A program made the position numbers and the translations under genes. The notes beneath the pieces were generated by a model that was not told where the DNA came from, searched no databases, and was given only the letters and a program-made list of their open reading frames with translations. Positions 35,229 through 44,249 of a stretch of 64,000 nucleotides of DNA are shown piece by piece. Every line of letters begins with the position of its first letter. The stretch's first letter is position 1. Origin of the DNA: Rhizobium laguerreae (GTDB lineage: Bacteria > Pseudomonadota > Alphaproteobacteria > Rhizobiales > Rhizobiaceae); NCBI RefSeq assembly GCF_002008165.1, contig NZ_MRDM01000020.1, forward strand, positions 186,001 to 250,000, written 5' to 3'.

Positions 35229-36014
35229 ATGGATTTCGGCTTGAAGGACAAGACGGCCCTGGTGCTTGGCGCCGGTGGCGGACTGGGCAGCGCGATTGCC
35301 GTCAAGCTTGCGCGCGAAGGCGCCAGAATTGCCGCGGCTGATATCGATCTCGCCGCCGCTGAGAAGACCACGGCTGCGATCGAATCCGAAGGCGGCAAGG
35401 CGCTGGCACTGCAATGGGATCTTTCCAATCTCGGTTCGATCGATGCGCATGTCGCTGCAATCGAGCGCCAGTTCGGACCGGTCGACATCCTCGTCAACAA
35501 TACCGGCGGTCCGCCGCCGACCACCGTCTCCGGCCAGGATCCGACGATCTGGAACCAGTATTTCCAGAGCATGGTGCTTTCTGTCATCGCGATTACCGAT
35601 CGCGTGCTGCCTCAGATGCGGGCGCGCAAATGGGGACGCATCGTAACCTCGACCTCGTCGGGCGTGGTCGCGCCGATCCCCAATCTCGGCATCTCCAACG
35701 CGCTGCGTCTGTCATTGGTCGGCTGGTCGAAAACGCTGGCGCGCGAGGTCGGGCGCGACGGCATCACGGTCAACATCGTCCTGCCCGGCCGGATCGCCAC
35801 CGGCCGCATCACCTTCCTCGACGAGCAGAAGGCCAAACGCGAAAACCGCTCCATCGATGACGTCGTCACTGAGAGCACCGGCAGCATTCCGCTCGGCCGC
35901 TATGGCCGGCCGGAAGAATATGGCAATGTCGTCACCTTCCTGGCGAGCGAGCCTGCCTCCTATCTGACCGGATCGGTGATCCGCGTCGATGGCGGCATGA
36001 TCCAGAGCATCTGA
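35229..36014 (+). CDS. SDR-family oxidoreductase lacking the usual Tyr-Lys pair
   Basis: 261 residues from the ATG at 35229 (GAGGAG nine bases upstream). The Rossmann cofactor motif is LGAGGGLGSAIA and NNTGG follows the fourth strand. The segment that normally reads Y-x3-K is NLGISNALRLSL here, so the catalytic Tyr and Lys are replaced by Ile and Leu. The downstream GWSKTLAREVGRDGITVN and VDGGMIQS are typical SDR. It belongs to a noncanonical SDR branch; the activity may be altered. It is followed by an RraA-like gene and faces a LysR regulator. Confidence 0.88.
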   Translation: MDFGLKDKTALVLGAGGGLGSAIAVKLAREGARIAAADIDLAAAEKTTAAIESEGGKALALQWDLSNLGSIDAHVAAIERQFGPVDILVNNTGGPPPTTVSGQDPTIWNQYFQSMVLSVIAITDRVLPQMRARKWGRIVTSTSSGVVAPIPNLGISNALRLSLVGWSKTLAREVGRDGITVNIVLPGRIATGRITFLDEQKAKRENRSIDDVVTESTGSIPLGRYGRPEEYGNVVTFLASEPASYLTGSVIRVDGGMIQSI

Positions 36015-36041
36015 CAGAAACCGAATTGGAACCGAACACCG

Positions 36042-36740
36042 ATGGCCCTCAGCGCTGAAGCGATAGCAATTCTCAAGACCGTCTCGACGGCGACCCTGAC
36101 GACCGTTCTTCTGAAGAAGGGCCTGCGGAACGTCTGGATCCGCGGCGCCGTTCCGCTGAAGCCCGGCCAGCCGCGCATCGTCGGCCCGGCCTTCACCCTG
36201 CGCTTCGTTCCGGCTCGCGAAGATCTGGCGACGCCGGCATCCTGGGCCTCGCCGATCTCAACGCGCGCCGCGATCGAAGCGATGCCGGAAGGCTGTGTCG
36301 CCGTCGTCGACGCGATGGGCGTTACCGATGCCGGCATCTTCGGCGATATCCTCTGCGCCCGCATGCAGAAGAGAGGCGTTGCCGCCCTCGTCACCGACGG
36401 CGTCGTACGCGACCTTGCCGGCGTGCTTGACACCAACCTGCCGGTCTGGTGCCGTGGCGTCGCAGCACCGCCGTCGGTCGCCGGCCTCATCTTCGTCGCC
36501 TGGCAGCAGCCGATCGGCTGCGGCGGCGTGGCTGTTTTCCCTGACGACATTATCGTCGTCGACCAGGACGGCGCGGTGCTGATCCCAGCCGATCTGCTCG
36601 AGGTGGTGCTGGCCGAAGCGCCGGAACAGGAGCGCATGGAAGCCTGGATCATGACCAGGATCGATGAGGGCGTACCGCTGCCCGGCCTCTACCCGATGAA
36701 CGCGGAAACAAAGGCGCTCTACGAGGCCTCGAAGAAGTAG
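36042..36740 (+). CDS. RraA-like / 4-hydroxy-4-methyl-2-oxoglutarate aldolase family protein
   Basis: 232 residues. The RraA fold signature GDILCARMQKRGVAALVTDG followed by VRD is intact, including the Arg and Asp that bind pyruvate and metal in HMG/CHA aldolases. The family also contains the RNase E inhibitor RraA. Pairing with an SDR enzyme under a LysR gene favours a catabolic aldolase or decarboxylase role. A terminator-like hairpin follows at 36765-36792. Confidence 0.85.
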   Translation: MALSAEAIAILKTVSTATLTTVLLKKGLRNVWIRGAVPLKPGQPRIVGPAFTLRFVPAREDLATPASWASPISTRAAIEAMPEGCVAVVDAMGVTDAGIFGDILCARMQKRGVAALVTDGVVRDLAGVLDTNLPVWCRGVAAPPSVAGLIFVAWQQPIGCGGVAVFPDDIIVVDQDGAVLIPADLLEVVLAEAPEQERMEAWIMTRIDEGVPLPGLYPMNAETKALYEASKK

Positions 36741-36764
36741 GCTCCAGGCCAAGCGGATTGAGGA

Positions 36765-36792
36765 GGTCGCGGCTTCGCGGCCCTTTTGCTTT
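36765..36792 (+). terminator. Intrinsic terminator after RraA-like gene
   Basis: GGTCGCG (36765-36771) and CGCGGCC (36776-36782) pair, with one G-U, around a GCTT tetraloop, followed by CTTTTGCTTT. It lies between convergent genes and would end the SDR/RraA-like transcript. Confidence 0.65.
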
Positions 36793-36801
36793 CACCGCAC
36801 C

Positions 36802-38091
36802 TCAATACCGAGGTGTATAATCCAACCCGCCGTCGATCCGTGCCGGGCGTCCGTCGAGGAAAAGCTCGCCGATGCGCGGCGCCGATCTGGCGATGACTTT
36901 GCCGCGGCGGATCACCGCCAGCCGGTTGGGTTTCAGCCTCAGCGCTTCCAGCGTGTCGCTGGCCTGGAGGATGACGAGGTCGGCATTGCATCCCTTTTCG
37001 AGGCCGTAGCCTGCAAGTCCCATCGTCTTTGCCGAGTTGACGGTCAGCGCATCGAAGATCCTCTTCTTGTCGTCGATGCCGGCCATCTGCGCGACATGGA
37101 TTGCCATATGGCCGACCTCGAGCATGTCGCCCGATCCCATCGAATACCAGGGGTCCATGACGCAATCGTGCCCGAAGGAAACATTGAGCCCCGCATCCAT
37201 CAATTCCCTGACGCGGGTCATGCCGCGGCGTTTCGGATAGGTGTCGTGCCGGCCCTGCAGCATGATGTTGATCAGCGGATTGGGAATGACGTTGATCTCG
37301 GCCTCCGCCATCAGCGGAATAAGCTTGGAAACATAATAATTGTCCATCGAATGCATCGAAGTCAGATGCGAGCCGGCGACGCGTCCCTGTAGGCCGAAGC
37401 GGATGGTTTCCGCAGCCAGCGTTTCGATATGGCGCGAGAGCGGATCATCGGTTTCGTCGCAATGGATATCGACAGGCAGACCGCGATCGGCGGCGATGCG
37501 GCAGAGCGCCTCGACCGACGCCGTGCCTTCGCCCATCGTCCGTTCAAAATGGGGAATGCCGCCGACGATATCGACGCCCATGTCGAGGGCGCGGTTGAGT
37601 GCATCAATCGCGCCCGGCGAGCGGTAGTAGCCGTCCTGGGGGAAGGCGACCAGCTGCAGATCGATATAGGGCGCGATCTTTTCCCGAACCTCGATCAGCG
37701 CCTCGACGGTCACAAGCCTGGGATCGCTGGTATCGACATGGCTGCGGATGAAGAGCAGCCCTTGCGTCACCGCCAGATCGCAATAGCGCAGCGCGCGATC
37801 GACCAGTTCCTCCTTCGTCACGATCGGGCGCAGCTCTCCCCAGAGCGCGATGCCTTCTAGCAGGGTGCCGGAGACGTTCATGCGCGGCAGGCCGAGCGAC
37901 AGGGCGGCGTCCATATGGAAATGCGGATCGACGAAGGGCGGACTGGCCAGCCGGCCGGTTGCGTCGATTTCTTCCCCCGCCTGCGCCGGGAGATTGCGCT
38001 CAAGAGCGATGATCTTGCCGCCCTGGATGCCGATATCGATACCCTTTCGGCCATCGGGGAGATTTGCATTTCTGACGATCAGATCGAACAT
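36802..38091 (-). CDS. codA: Cytosine-deaminase-like amidohydrolase
   Basis: 429 residues, close to the 427 of E. coli CodA, and aligned with it along its length: PHFHMD (H57, H59), the SGTLLEGIALWGE helix, IDLQLVAFPQDG, HCDETDD and TYPKRRGMTRV. Near the metal site E. coli reads FGHDDVFDPW; here it is FGHDCVMDPW, so the first Asp (CodA D313) is kept and the next (D314) is Cys. That neighbour shapes specificity in CodA, so cytosine may not be the real substrate. It is the last gene of an operon for import of a nucleobase or nucleoside-like solute and encodes a cytoplasmic enzyme. Confidence 0.85.
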   Translation of the reverse strand: MFDLIVRNANLPDGRKGIDIGIQGGKIIALERNLPAQAGEEIDATGRLASPPFVDPHFHMDAALSLGLPRMNVSGTLLEGIALWGELRPIVTKEELVDRALRYCDLAVTQGLLFIRSHVDTSDPRLVTVEALIEVREKIAPYIDLQLVAFPQDGYYRSPGAIDALNRALDMGVDIVGGIPHFERTMGEGTASVEALCRIAADRGLPVDIHCDETDDPLSRHIETLAAETIRFGLQGRVAGSHLTSMHSMDNYYVSKLIPLMAEAEINVIPNPLINIMLQGRHDTYPKRRGMTRVRELMDAGLNVSFGHDCVMDPWYSMGSGDMLEVGHMAIHVAQMAGIDDKKRIFDALTVNSAKTMGLAGYGLEKGCNADLVILQASDTLEALRLKPNRLAVIRRGKVIARSAPRIGELFLDGRPARIDGGLDYTPRY

Positions 38092-38117
38092 CGGAGCCTC
38101 ATTGGATGTGGGCGGTT

Positions 38118-39061
38118 TCAGCGTTCGCCGCGGCGATAGGGCTGCATCAGCGCCTGTGGAACGCGGGCGCGGCGGGCCATGACGGCAAGGGCGGCAATGG
38201 AAAGGATATAGGGTGTCATCAGAAACAGCTGATAGGGCAAAAGCCCGCTCAGCGCGGTTTGCAGCCGAAGCTGAAAGGCATCGAAGAAGGCAAAGAGCAG
38301 GGCGCCGAACAGCGCGCGGCCCGGCCGCCAGGAGGCGAAGACGACAAGCGCGATGCAGATCCAGCCACGCCCCTGCACCATGGTCGGGAAAAAGCTGTTG
38401 AACGCCGACAATGTCAGGAAGGCGCCGCCCATTCCCATCAGCGCGCTTCCTGCGATGACCGCGCCGTAGCGCACTTTCATCGGATTGACGCCCTGGGCCT
38501 CCGCCGCATGCGGATTCTCGCCGGTCATGCGGATTGCAAGCCCCACGGGCGTGCGGAAGATGATGTAGGCCATCAGCAGGGCGATCATGATCGCGAGATA
38601 GGTCGGCGCCGTCTGCGTGAGAAGGCTGGCCCGATGAAGGGCAATGTCGAGAGACCGGGAATGGTGATCGGCTGGAACGGCACGATGGTGGGCGGAGTAT
38701 TGGCAAGCGGCACGATCAGCCGGAAGACATAATAGCTGAAGCTGGAGGCAAAGAGCGTGACGCCGAGACCGGAGACGTGCTGGGAGAGACCGAGCGTCAC
38801 CGTCAGGCCTGCATGCAGCAGACCGAAGACGCCGCCGGCGATTGCCGCGATCAACAGGCCGGTCCAGAGATCGGCCCCATGATACACGGAAAGCCAGCCG
38901 ATCATCGCGCCGAAGGTCATGATGCCCTCGATGCCGAGATTGAGCACGCCGGCCCGTTCGCAGAGCAAGGCGCCGAGCGTGCCGAAAATCAGCGGCGTGG
39001 CGATCCGCAGGATTGCCGCCCAGAGCCCGGCGGAAGCGATGATGTCGAACAGCTGCATCAT
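38118..39061 (-). pseudogene. BMP-type ABC permease (second subunit), frameshifted
   Basis: Reading starts at 39061 with MMQLFDIIASAGLW and follows a permease of the NupQ/YufQ type (CERAGVLNLGIEGIMTFGAMIG is diagnostic) as far as LPFIGPAF; it then leaves frame, and the family sequence continues in another frame as LTQTAPTYLAIMIALLMAYIIF to the stop at 38118. The switch is at about 38618-38626. The total is 944 bases; one more would make exactly 315 codons, so a single-base deletion explains it. The gene overlaps the upstream permease gene by ATGA. Unless this is a sequencing error, the importer lacks half its channel. Confidence 0.85.
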
Positions 39062-40107
39062 CGCCGGATCCTGTATTGGGTAAAGAACAAGGCAATCAGC
39101 ATCGTCAGCAGCGACAGCGCCACCGTGACATCGGCGATATAGGTCGGGATGCCGAGACCCCGGCTCATGCCGTCCGCGCCCACGAACATGGTGGCGGTGA
39201 AAATGGCGGCGAAGACGACGCCGAGTGGATTGAGGTTGGCGAGCATGGCGACGACGATGCCGGCATAGCCGAAGCCCGGCGACAGGTCGGTCGTCACATA
39301 ACCCTTGACGCCCATCACCTCGATCGCTCCCGCCAACCCTGCAAGCCCACCCGAGAGACAGGCGACCTTCACCAACGTTCTGCCGAGTGGAACGCCGGCA
39401 AAGACTGCACCGCCGGGATTGAGGCCCGCGGCGCGCGACTGCACACCGAACACGGTGCGGGACTGGATGAAATGGACGACGACAGCCAGTGCGATCGCGA
39501 TCGCAAAACCGATATGCAGGCGCGAGCGGGCGATCAGCTTCGGCAGCATGGCGTGATCGCTGACGGATTGCGACTGCGGCCAGCCGAAGGCCAGCGGATC
39601 CTTGAGGATGCCATCGATCAGCATCGAGACGAAGAGCACGGCGATGAAATTCAGCAGCAGGCTGGTGACGACTTCATCGACCGAGAAGCGCAGCCTGAGC
39701 CAGAGCGGGATCAGGATCAGCACCATGCCGGCAATGGCGCCGACCAGCAGCAGCAGCGGAATGAGGATAGGGGCGGGAAGATTGCCGAACAGTTTCGAGC
39801 TTGCCGCCGCAACGGCGATGGCGCCGAGGTAGAACTGGCCCTCAGCACCGATATTCCAGAGCCGCGCCCGGAAAGCGACGGCGGCGGCAAGCCCCGTCAG
39901 CATCAGCGGCGTTGCTCGCGTCAGCGTCTCCGTCGCCGACAGCCGCGAGCCGAAAGCACCGGTCAGGATGCGCCAATAGGCATCGAGCACTGGCGCGCCG
40001 GCGATTGATATCAGGATGCCGGCCAACGCCAGCGCTGCGATCACCGCGATCACAGGCGTGACGATCAGCAGGTAAAGCGGACGGTGCTCGCGGCGCTCAA
40101 ATCGCAT
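39058..40107 (-). CDS. BMP-type ABC transporter permease (first subunit)
   Basis: 349 residues, NupP/YufP type, from the ATG at 40107. ETLTRATPLMLTGLAAAVAFRARLWNIGAEGQFYLGAIA is the family core, with SVDEVVTSLLLNFIAVL and AAGLNPGGAVFAGV later. About nine hydrophobic segments. It overlaps the ATPase gene by 11 bases. The reading frame is intact, unlike its partner permease. Confidence 0.9.
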   Translation of the reverse strand: MRFERREHRPLYLLIVTPVIAVIAALALAGILISIAGAPVLDAYWRILTGAFGSRLSATETLTRATPLMLTGLAAAVAFRARLWNIGAEGQFYLGAIAVAAASSKLFGNLPAPILIPLLLLVGAIAGMVLILIPLWLRLRFSVDEVVTSLLLNFIAVLFVSMLIDGILKDPLAFGWPQSQSVSDHAMLPKLIARSRLHIGFAIAIALAVVVHFIQSRTVFGVQSRAAGLNPGGAVFAGVPLGRTLVKVACLSGGLAGLAGAIEVMGVKGYVTTDLSPGFGYAGIVVAMLANLNPLGVVFAAIFTATMFVGADGMSRGLGIPTYIADVTVALSLLTMLIALFFTQYRIRR

Positions 40108-41629
40108 GGCCGGCCTCTGGGCTTTCCTGCCATTCACCGGCCATCATCAGCCCCAGCCTGCGGGCGTCGGCGTCTTCGGCCGCGACAGGCGGCGACAGGC
40201 GGCCGCCGACGATTGCCTGTATGCGATCGGCAAGCGCGATCACCTCGTCGAGGTCCTCCGAGATCAGCAGCACGGCGGTACCCTGCCGGCGGGCTTCGAG
40301 CAGGCGTGCGTACACGGCCGCCACGGCCCCTTCGTCGAGACCGCGCGCCGGCTGCGCGGCGATCAGGATGCGCGGCCGCCGATGCAAGTTGCGGCCGAGA
40401 ATGAGCTTTTGCATATTGCCGCCGGAGAGCAGCCGGGTGCGAATGGCAGGGCCGCCGCCACGGACATCGAAGCCGTCGATAATTTCGCTCGCGAAGGCCA
40501 TGCCCGCCTTGCGGTTCACGAGACCATGGCGCGAAAAGGCCGGTGAGGTGATGCGCTCCAGCACGGTGTTTTCCCAGATCGCCATTTCGCCGATCACGCC
40601 CTCTTCGTTGCGGTCCTCGGGTATGCGGCCGATGCCGGCGTCGACAACATCCTCGACACTGAGATTGCCGACGGCTTCGCCAAACAGCATGAGATCGCCG
40701 GCACTGCGCGCCAGGATACCGGAGAGAAGATGCGCCAGCGCCGCCTGGCCATTGCCGGAAACGCCGATGATGCCGAGGATCTCGCCCTGGTGAAGCCGGA
40801 AGCTGATCGATTTCAACCGGTCGACGCCGCCGATACGCACCGTCACATCGGCCGCTTCAAGGGCAACGGCACCCGGTGTCGACGGCTCGCGCACGGGTCT
40901 GGTCACGCGACGCCCGACCATCAGTTCGGCGAGTTCCGCCTTGCTGCTGTCCGACGCCTTGCGTTCGGCAACCATCTTGCCGCCGCGTAAGACCACGATG
41001 CGGTCGGCCGCTGCCATCACCTCGTCGAGCTTGTGCGAGATGAAGATCAGCGACAGGCCCTGGCGGGCCATTTCCCTCAGCGTCGTGAACAGCCGTTCGG
41101 CCTCGATATTGGTCAATACCGCCGTCGGCTCGTCGAGGATCAGGATGCGGGCGTCGTTGTAGAGCGCCTTGAGGATCTCGACGCGCTGCTGCTCGCCGAC
41201 CGACAGGTCGCCAAGGCGGGCATCCGGATCGACCTTGAGGCCGAAGCGCTCGGAAATTGTGAGCAGCTTCTTCCGCGCCGCCGACGTTCCCGAGCGCCAG
41301 GACCACAATCTTTCCGTGCCGGTCATGACATTTTCGAGAACGCTCAGATTGGGTGCGAGCGAAAAATGCTGATGCACCATGCCGACGCCGGCGCGGATCG
41401 CCGCACGCGGCTTGCCCTGCGGCACCTCCGCGCCCTCGATCAGAATGCGGCCGGCATCCGGCATGTAATGGCCGAAAAGGATACTCATCAGCGTAGTCTT
41501 GCCGGCACCGTTTTCGCCGAGCAGGGCGACGACCTCCCCCTTTGCAAGCGTCATGGAGATATCGTCATTGGCGAGATTGTCGCCGAAGCGCTTGCTGACG
41601 CCGATAATTTCCAGCACAGGCCCGGTCAT
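40097..41629 (-). CDS. BMP-type ABC transporter ATPase, double domain
   Basis: 510 residues with two ATPase domains, NupO/YufO type. Domain 1: GENGAGKTTLM, LSVGEQQRVEIL, ILILDEPTAVL. Domain 2 has the usual degenerate Walker A GVSGNGQAALAH, then LSGGNMQKLILGRNL. The start codon overlaps the amidase stop (ATGA). Homologous importers take up nucleosides or nucleobases. The frame is intact. Confidence 0.92.
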   Translation of the reverse strand: MTGPVLEIIGVSKRFGDNLANDDISMTLAKGEVVALLGENGAGKTTLMSILFGHYMPDAGRILIEGAEVPQGKPRAAIRAGVGMVHQHFSLAPNLSVLENVMTGTERLWSWRSGTSAARKKLLTISERFGLKVDPDARLGDLSVGEQQRVEILKALYNDARILILDEPTAVLTNIEAERLFTTLREMARQGLSLIFISHKLDEVMAAADRIVVLRGGKMVAERKASDSSKAELAELMVGRRVTRPVREPSTPGAVALEAADVTVRIGGVDRLKSISFRLHQGEILGIIGVSGNGQAALAHLLSGILARSAGDLMLFGEAVGNLSVEDVVDAGIGRIPEDRNEEGVIGEMAIWENTVLERITSPAFSRHGLVNRKAGMAFASEIIDGFDVRGGGPAIRTRLLSGGNMQKLILGRNLHRRPRILIAAQPARGLDEGAVAAVYARLLEARRQGTAVLLISEDLDEVIALADRIQAIVGGRLSPPVAAEDADARRLGLMMAGEWQESPEAGHAI

Positions 41630-43038
41630 GACGGCAGTCCTGCGACCGGAAAACGATGCTGCCACCGCCCCTCGGCCTCCAGGCGAGCGGCAAGCGACAG
41701 CAGACGCGGCTCGTTCCCCATCGGCGCCATGATCTGCACCGGCAGCGGCATGGCGTGCTCATCCTGTCCGAAAGGCAGTGTCAAAGCAGGAAAACCCGAA
41801 ATATTGGCGAAGCAGGCAAGCGGCGCAAATGCCGTCATCCGCTCGAGATGCAGATCCGTGTTGGCATGATCTGATGGAAAGGAGCCGATCGCAAGAGGCG
41901 CGGAGGATAGCATCGGCATGACGATGCAATCGACCCTATCGAACAGCGCCCAGAGCTTATGGCTCACCAGAACGGCCTCATTCAGCGTGTTCCAGAGCGA
42001 AGTCGCTGGAAGCGCCCGTCCGCGTGCGGCGAAGGCCTGCGTCAGAGGCTCGGCCTTGCTCTCATCAAGTGCCGCCGCCTTGATGAGTGCTGCAAGGTTG
42101 ACGGAGACGATATCGGCGAAGGCGCGGCCGCCAGCAGCGACGCTCCATTCGAAGTCGGCCCAGCTCAGCGGAACGATCTCGTGTCCGTCGCCCTCAATTG
42201 TACGGGCCGCAGCCTCGACGGCTGCGAGCCGATCACCCTCGGTCGGATAGGCCGCTCCGGTATCGACAAGCAGCCCGATCCGCAAACGGCCGTTGTCGCT
42301 ATCGACGGGGGAGGGGTCAGGAAAGGGTCCTCGCGATTTGCCGCTCAGCCTGTCGAAGATCAGCGCCGTATCCCGGACCGAGCGGCAGACGGCGAGTTCG
42401 CTCGCAATGCCGGCCAAGTGGTTGCCGAAGGATGGCCCGCCTGGGATGGCGCCGCGCGTCGGCTTCAGTCCGACGAGGCCACAGCAGGCGGCGGGCACAC
42501 GGATCGAGCCGCCGGCATCGGTGGCATGGGCAATCGCGACGATCCCGGCGGCAACCGCTGCCGCCGCCCCGCCGGAGGAGCCGCCCGCGGTTCGTGTCGG
42601 ATCGAGGGGGTTGCGACAGACGGGCCCGATCGCCGGTTCGCTGGCGAGCGACAGGCCGAATTCCGGGCTCGTCGTCAGGCCGAACAGGCAGAAACCGGCG
42701 TCGCGAAAACGCGAGGCGAGATCGGAATCCGCTTCGCCGCCCTTTCTCTCGAACAGGCGGGAGCCGGCCGTCACCGGCAACCCGGCGAATGGGCCGCCAA
42801 GATCCTTTGCCAAGGTCGGTACACCTGCGAACGGCCGTACGGCAAAGCGACTGGGCGCGCTCCGCCGCTCCCGGTCGCGGTCCTCTGCCGAAGCGAGACC
42901 CATAGCGGCATCGAGATAGGCGATGGCGCCGAGCGGCTCCTGCCGCGCAGCCGCCTCAAGGGAAGCTTGCATCGCCTCCGCACCGCTCAGGCTGCCACGC
43001 CTGATCGCTGCCGCCAGATCCGTCGCATCGCCTTGCAT
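41626..43038 (-). CDS. Amidase-signature-family hydrolase
   Basis: 470 residues. The Ser-Ser-Lys triad of the amidase signature family is visible: K78 (VPTLAKDLGG), S154 in GGSSGG, and S178 in DAGGSIRVPAACCGL, with the 24-residue serine spacing seen in FAAH. It lies between the binding-protein gene and the ATPase gene of a nucleobase-type importer with a cytosine-deaminase-like enzyme at the end. An amide intermediate of pyrimidine or purine breakdown, such as a ureido acid or allophanate-like compound, is plausible but unproven. Confidence 0.9.
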   Translation of the reverse strand: MQGDATDLAAAIRRGSLSGAEAMQASLEAAARQEPLGAIAYLDAAMGLASAEDRDRERRSAPSRFAVRPFAGVPTLAKDLGGPFAGLPVTAGSRLFERKGGEADSDLASRFRDAGFCLFGLTTSPEFGLSLASEPAIGPVCRNPLDPTRTAGGSSGGAAAAVAAGIVAIAHATDAGGSIRVPAACCGLVGLKPTRGAIPGGPSFGNHLAGIASELAVCRSVRDTALIFDRLSGKSRGPFPDPSPVDSDNGRLRIGLLVDTGAAYPTEGDRLAAVEAAARTIEGDGHEIVPLSWADFEWSVAAGGRAFADIVSVNLAALIKAAALDESKAEPLTQAFAARGRALPATSLWNTLNEAVLVSHKLWALFDRVDCIVMPMLSSAPLAIGSFPSDHANTDLHLERMTAFAPLACFANISGFPALTLPFGQDEHAMPLPVQIMAPMGNEPRLLSLAARLEAEGRWQHRFPVAGLPS

Positions 43039-43046
43039 CAGCCGAA

Positions 43047-44033
43047 TTACTTCGGCTCGTCCATCATCTTCGCAACTTCGAAGGTGCCGGCCTTGATCTC
43101 CGCCCGTTTGGCTTCCATCGCAGCCTCCGCCTCGGCGGGCGCGACACCCTTCACGAAGACGATATCGCTGCCGCCTTCCTTCATCAGGCCGTAGGACGTG
43201 TAGTTCCTGCCGACCGGTTTTCCGGCAGCGACATCGGCGATCGCAGCGTCCAAGATCGGGCGGAAATATCACATGGCGTTGGCAAACACCGTATCGGGAT
43301 AACGCGGCGTATAGTCGATCAGCGAGCCGACCGACTTGATGCCGCGTTCCTTGGCGGCATCGGCTGTGCCGATACGCTCGCCAAATAGAATGTCGGCGCC
43401 GGCGTCGATCTGGGCAAGGCCGGCTTCACGGGCCTTCGGTGGATCGAAGAAGGTGCCGATGAAGGAGACGAGGTGTTTTGCATCGGGATTGACCGCCTTG
43501 ACGCCCGCCGCGAACGCATTGATCAGCATGTTGACCTCGGGGATCGGAATGGCGCCGACCGACCCGACGACATTCGACTTGGTCATCTTGCCCGCCAGCA
43601 TGCCGGCGAGATAGGCGCCGTCATGGTTCCAGGTGCCGAAGACGCCGAAATTATCGCCGGCCTGCTCGCCGCTCGAACCGAGCACAAAAGCGGTGTCGGG
43701 ATAATCTGCCGCGACCTGCCGGGCCTCTTTCTCCACCGCATAAGCCTCGCCAATAATCAGCTTGTTGCCCTGTTCGGCATATTCGCGCATGGCGCGCGGA
43801 TAATCGGTGCCGGAGACGCCTTCGGAGAAGACATATTCAATCACGCCTTCCTTGGCCGCGTCCTGCAGGGCCTTGTGCAGACAGGAGTTCCAGGCATTTT
43901 CGACCGGCGACGCATGAATGCCGGCAACCTTTAGCGGCGCAGCCGCGCGTGCCAGCGGGGCGAAGCCGCTGATCCCAAGCGCGATGCCCGACGCGATCAC
44001 TGCCCGGCGTGAAATCAGCATTTCTTTGGTCAT
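43047..44033 (-). pseudogene. BMP-family ABC substrate-binding protein with in-frame TGA
   Basis: Starts at 44033 behind AGGGGAA with a Tat-like leader (LISRRAVIASGIALGISGFAPLARA). The mature part, PLKVAGIHASPVENAWNSCLHKALQ onward, is a BMP/Med-type lipoprotein-fold binder. At 43271-43269 the codon after VFANAM is TGA; in the same frame the family sequence resumes at once (YFRPILDAAIADVAAGKPVG) to a normal stop at 43047, 329 codons in all. TGA for TGG is a one-base change, and Trp fits that position. About 74 C-terminal residues would be lost, removing part of the second lobe. Confidence 0.85.
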
Positions 44034-44249
44034 TGAATGTTCCCCTTTTTTACCATTTGGTTCAAAAATCATAGTAGCGCCCAAAAATGTGTCAAGCAGC
44101 AAATAGGCTTAAAAATCAGGCTGTTCGACCCACACTCGCCGCCGGCTCGTCGAGCCGCGGAGACTATGGGCTGGATTTACAAGGTGTTATGTCTTGGCGC
44201 GGCGACGTCGGCAGGATATGCAAGGATCATTGGGGTTGGGGGACATAAA

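Noticed and set aside
38585..39061. 158-residue short permease as a genuine small protein
   Set aside because: Its C terminus ends in an Arg-rich out-of-frame tail, while the remaining family sequence continues in the next frame, so it is half of a broken gene.
39076..40008. 310-codon plus-strand frame opposite the intact permease
   Set aside because: Composition is Gln/Asp/His/Arg-rich, the reverse reading of membrane helices; no function suggested.
43269..43271. TGA as selenocysteine or programmed readthrough
   Set aside because: No selenocysteine insertion element or selenoprotein family precedent for BMP-type binders, and a neighbouring gene of the same operon is also damaged.
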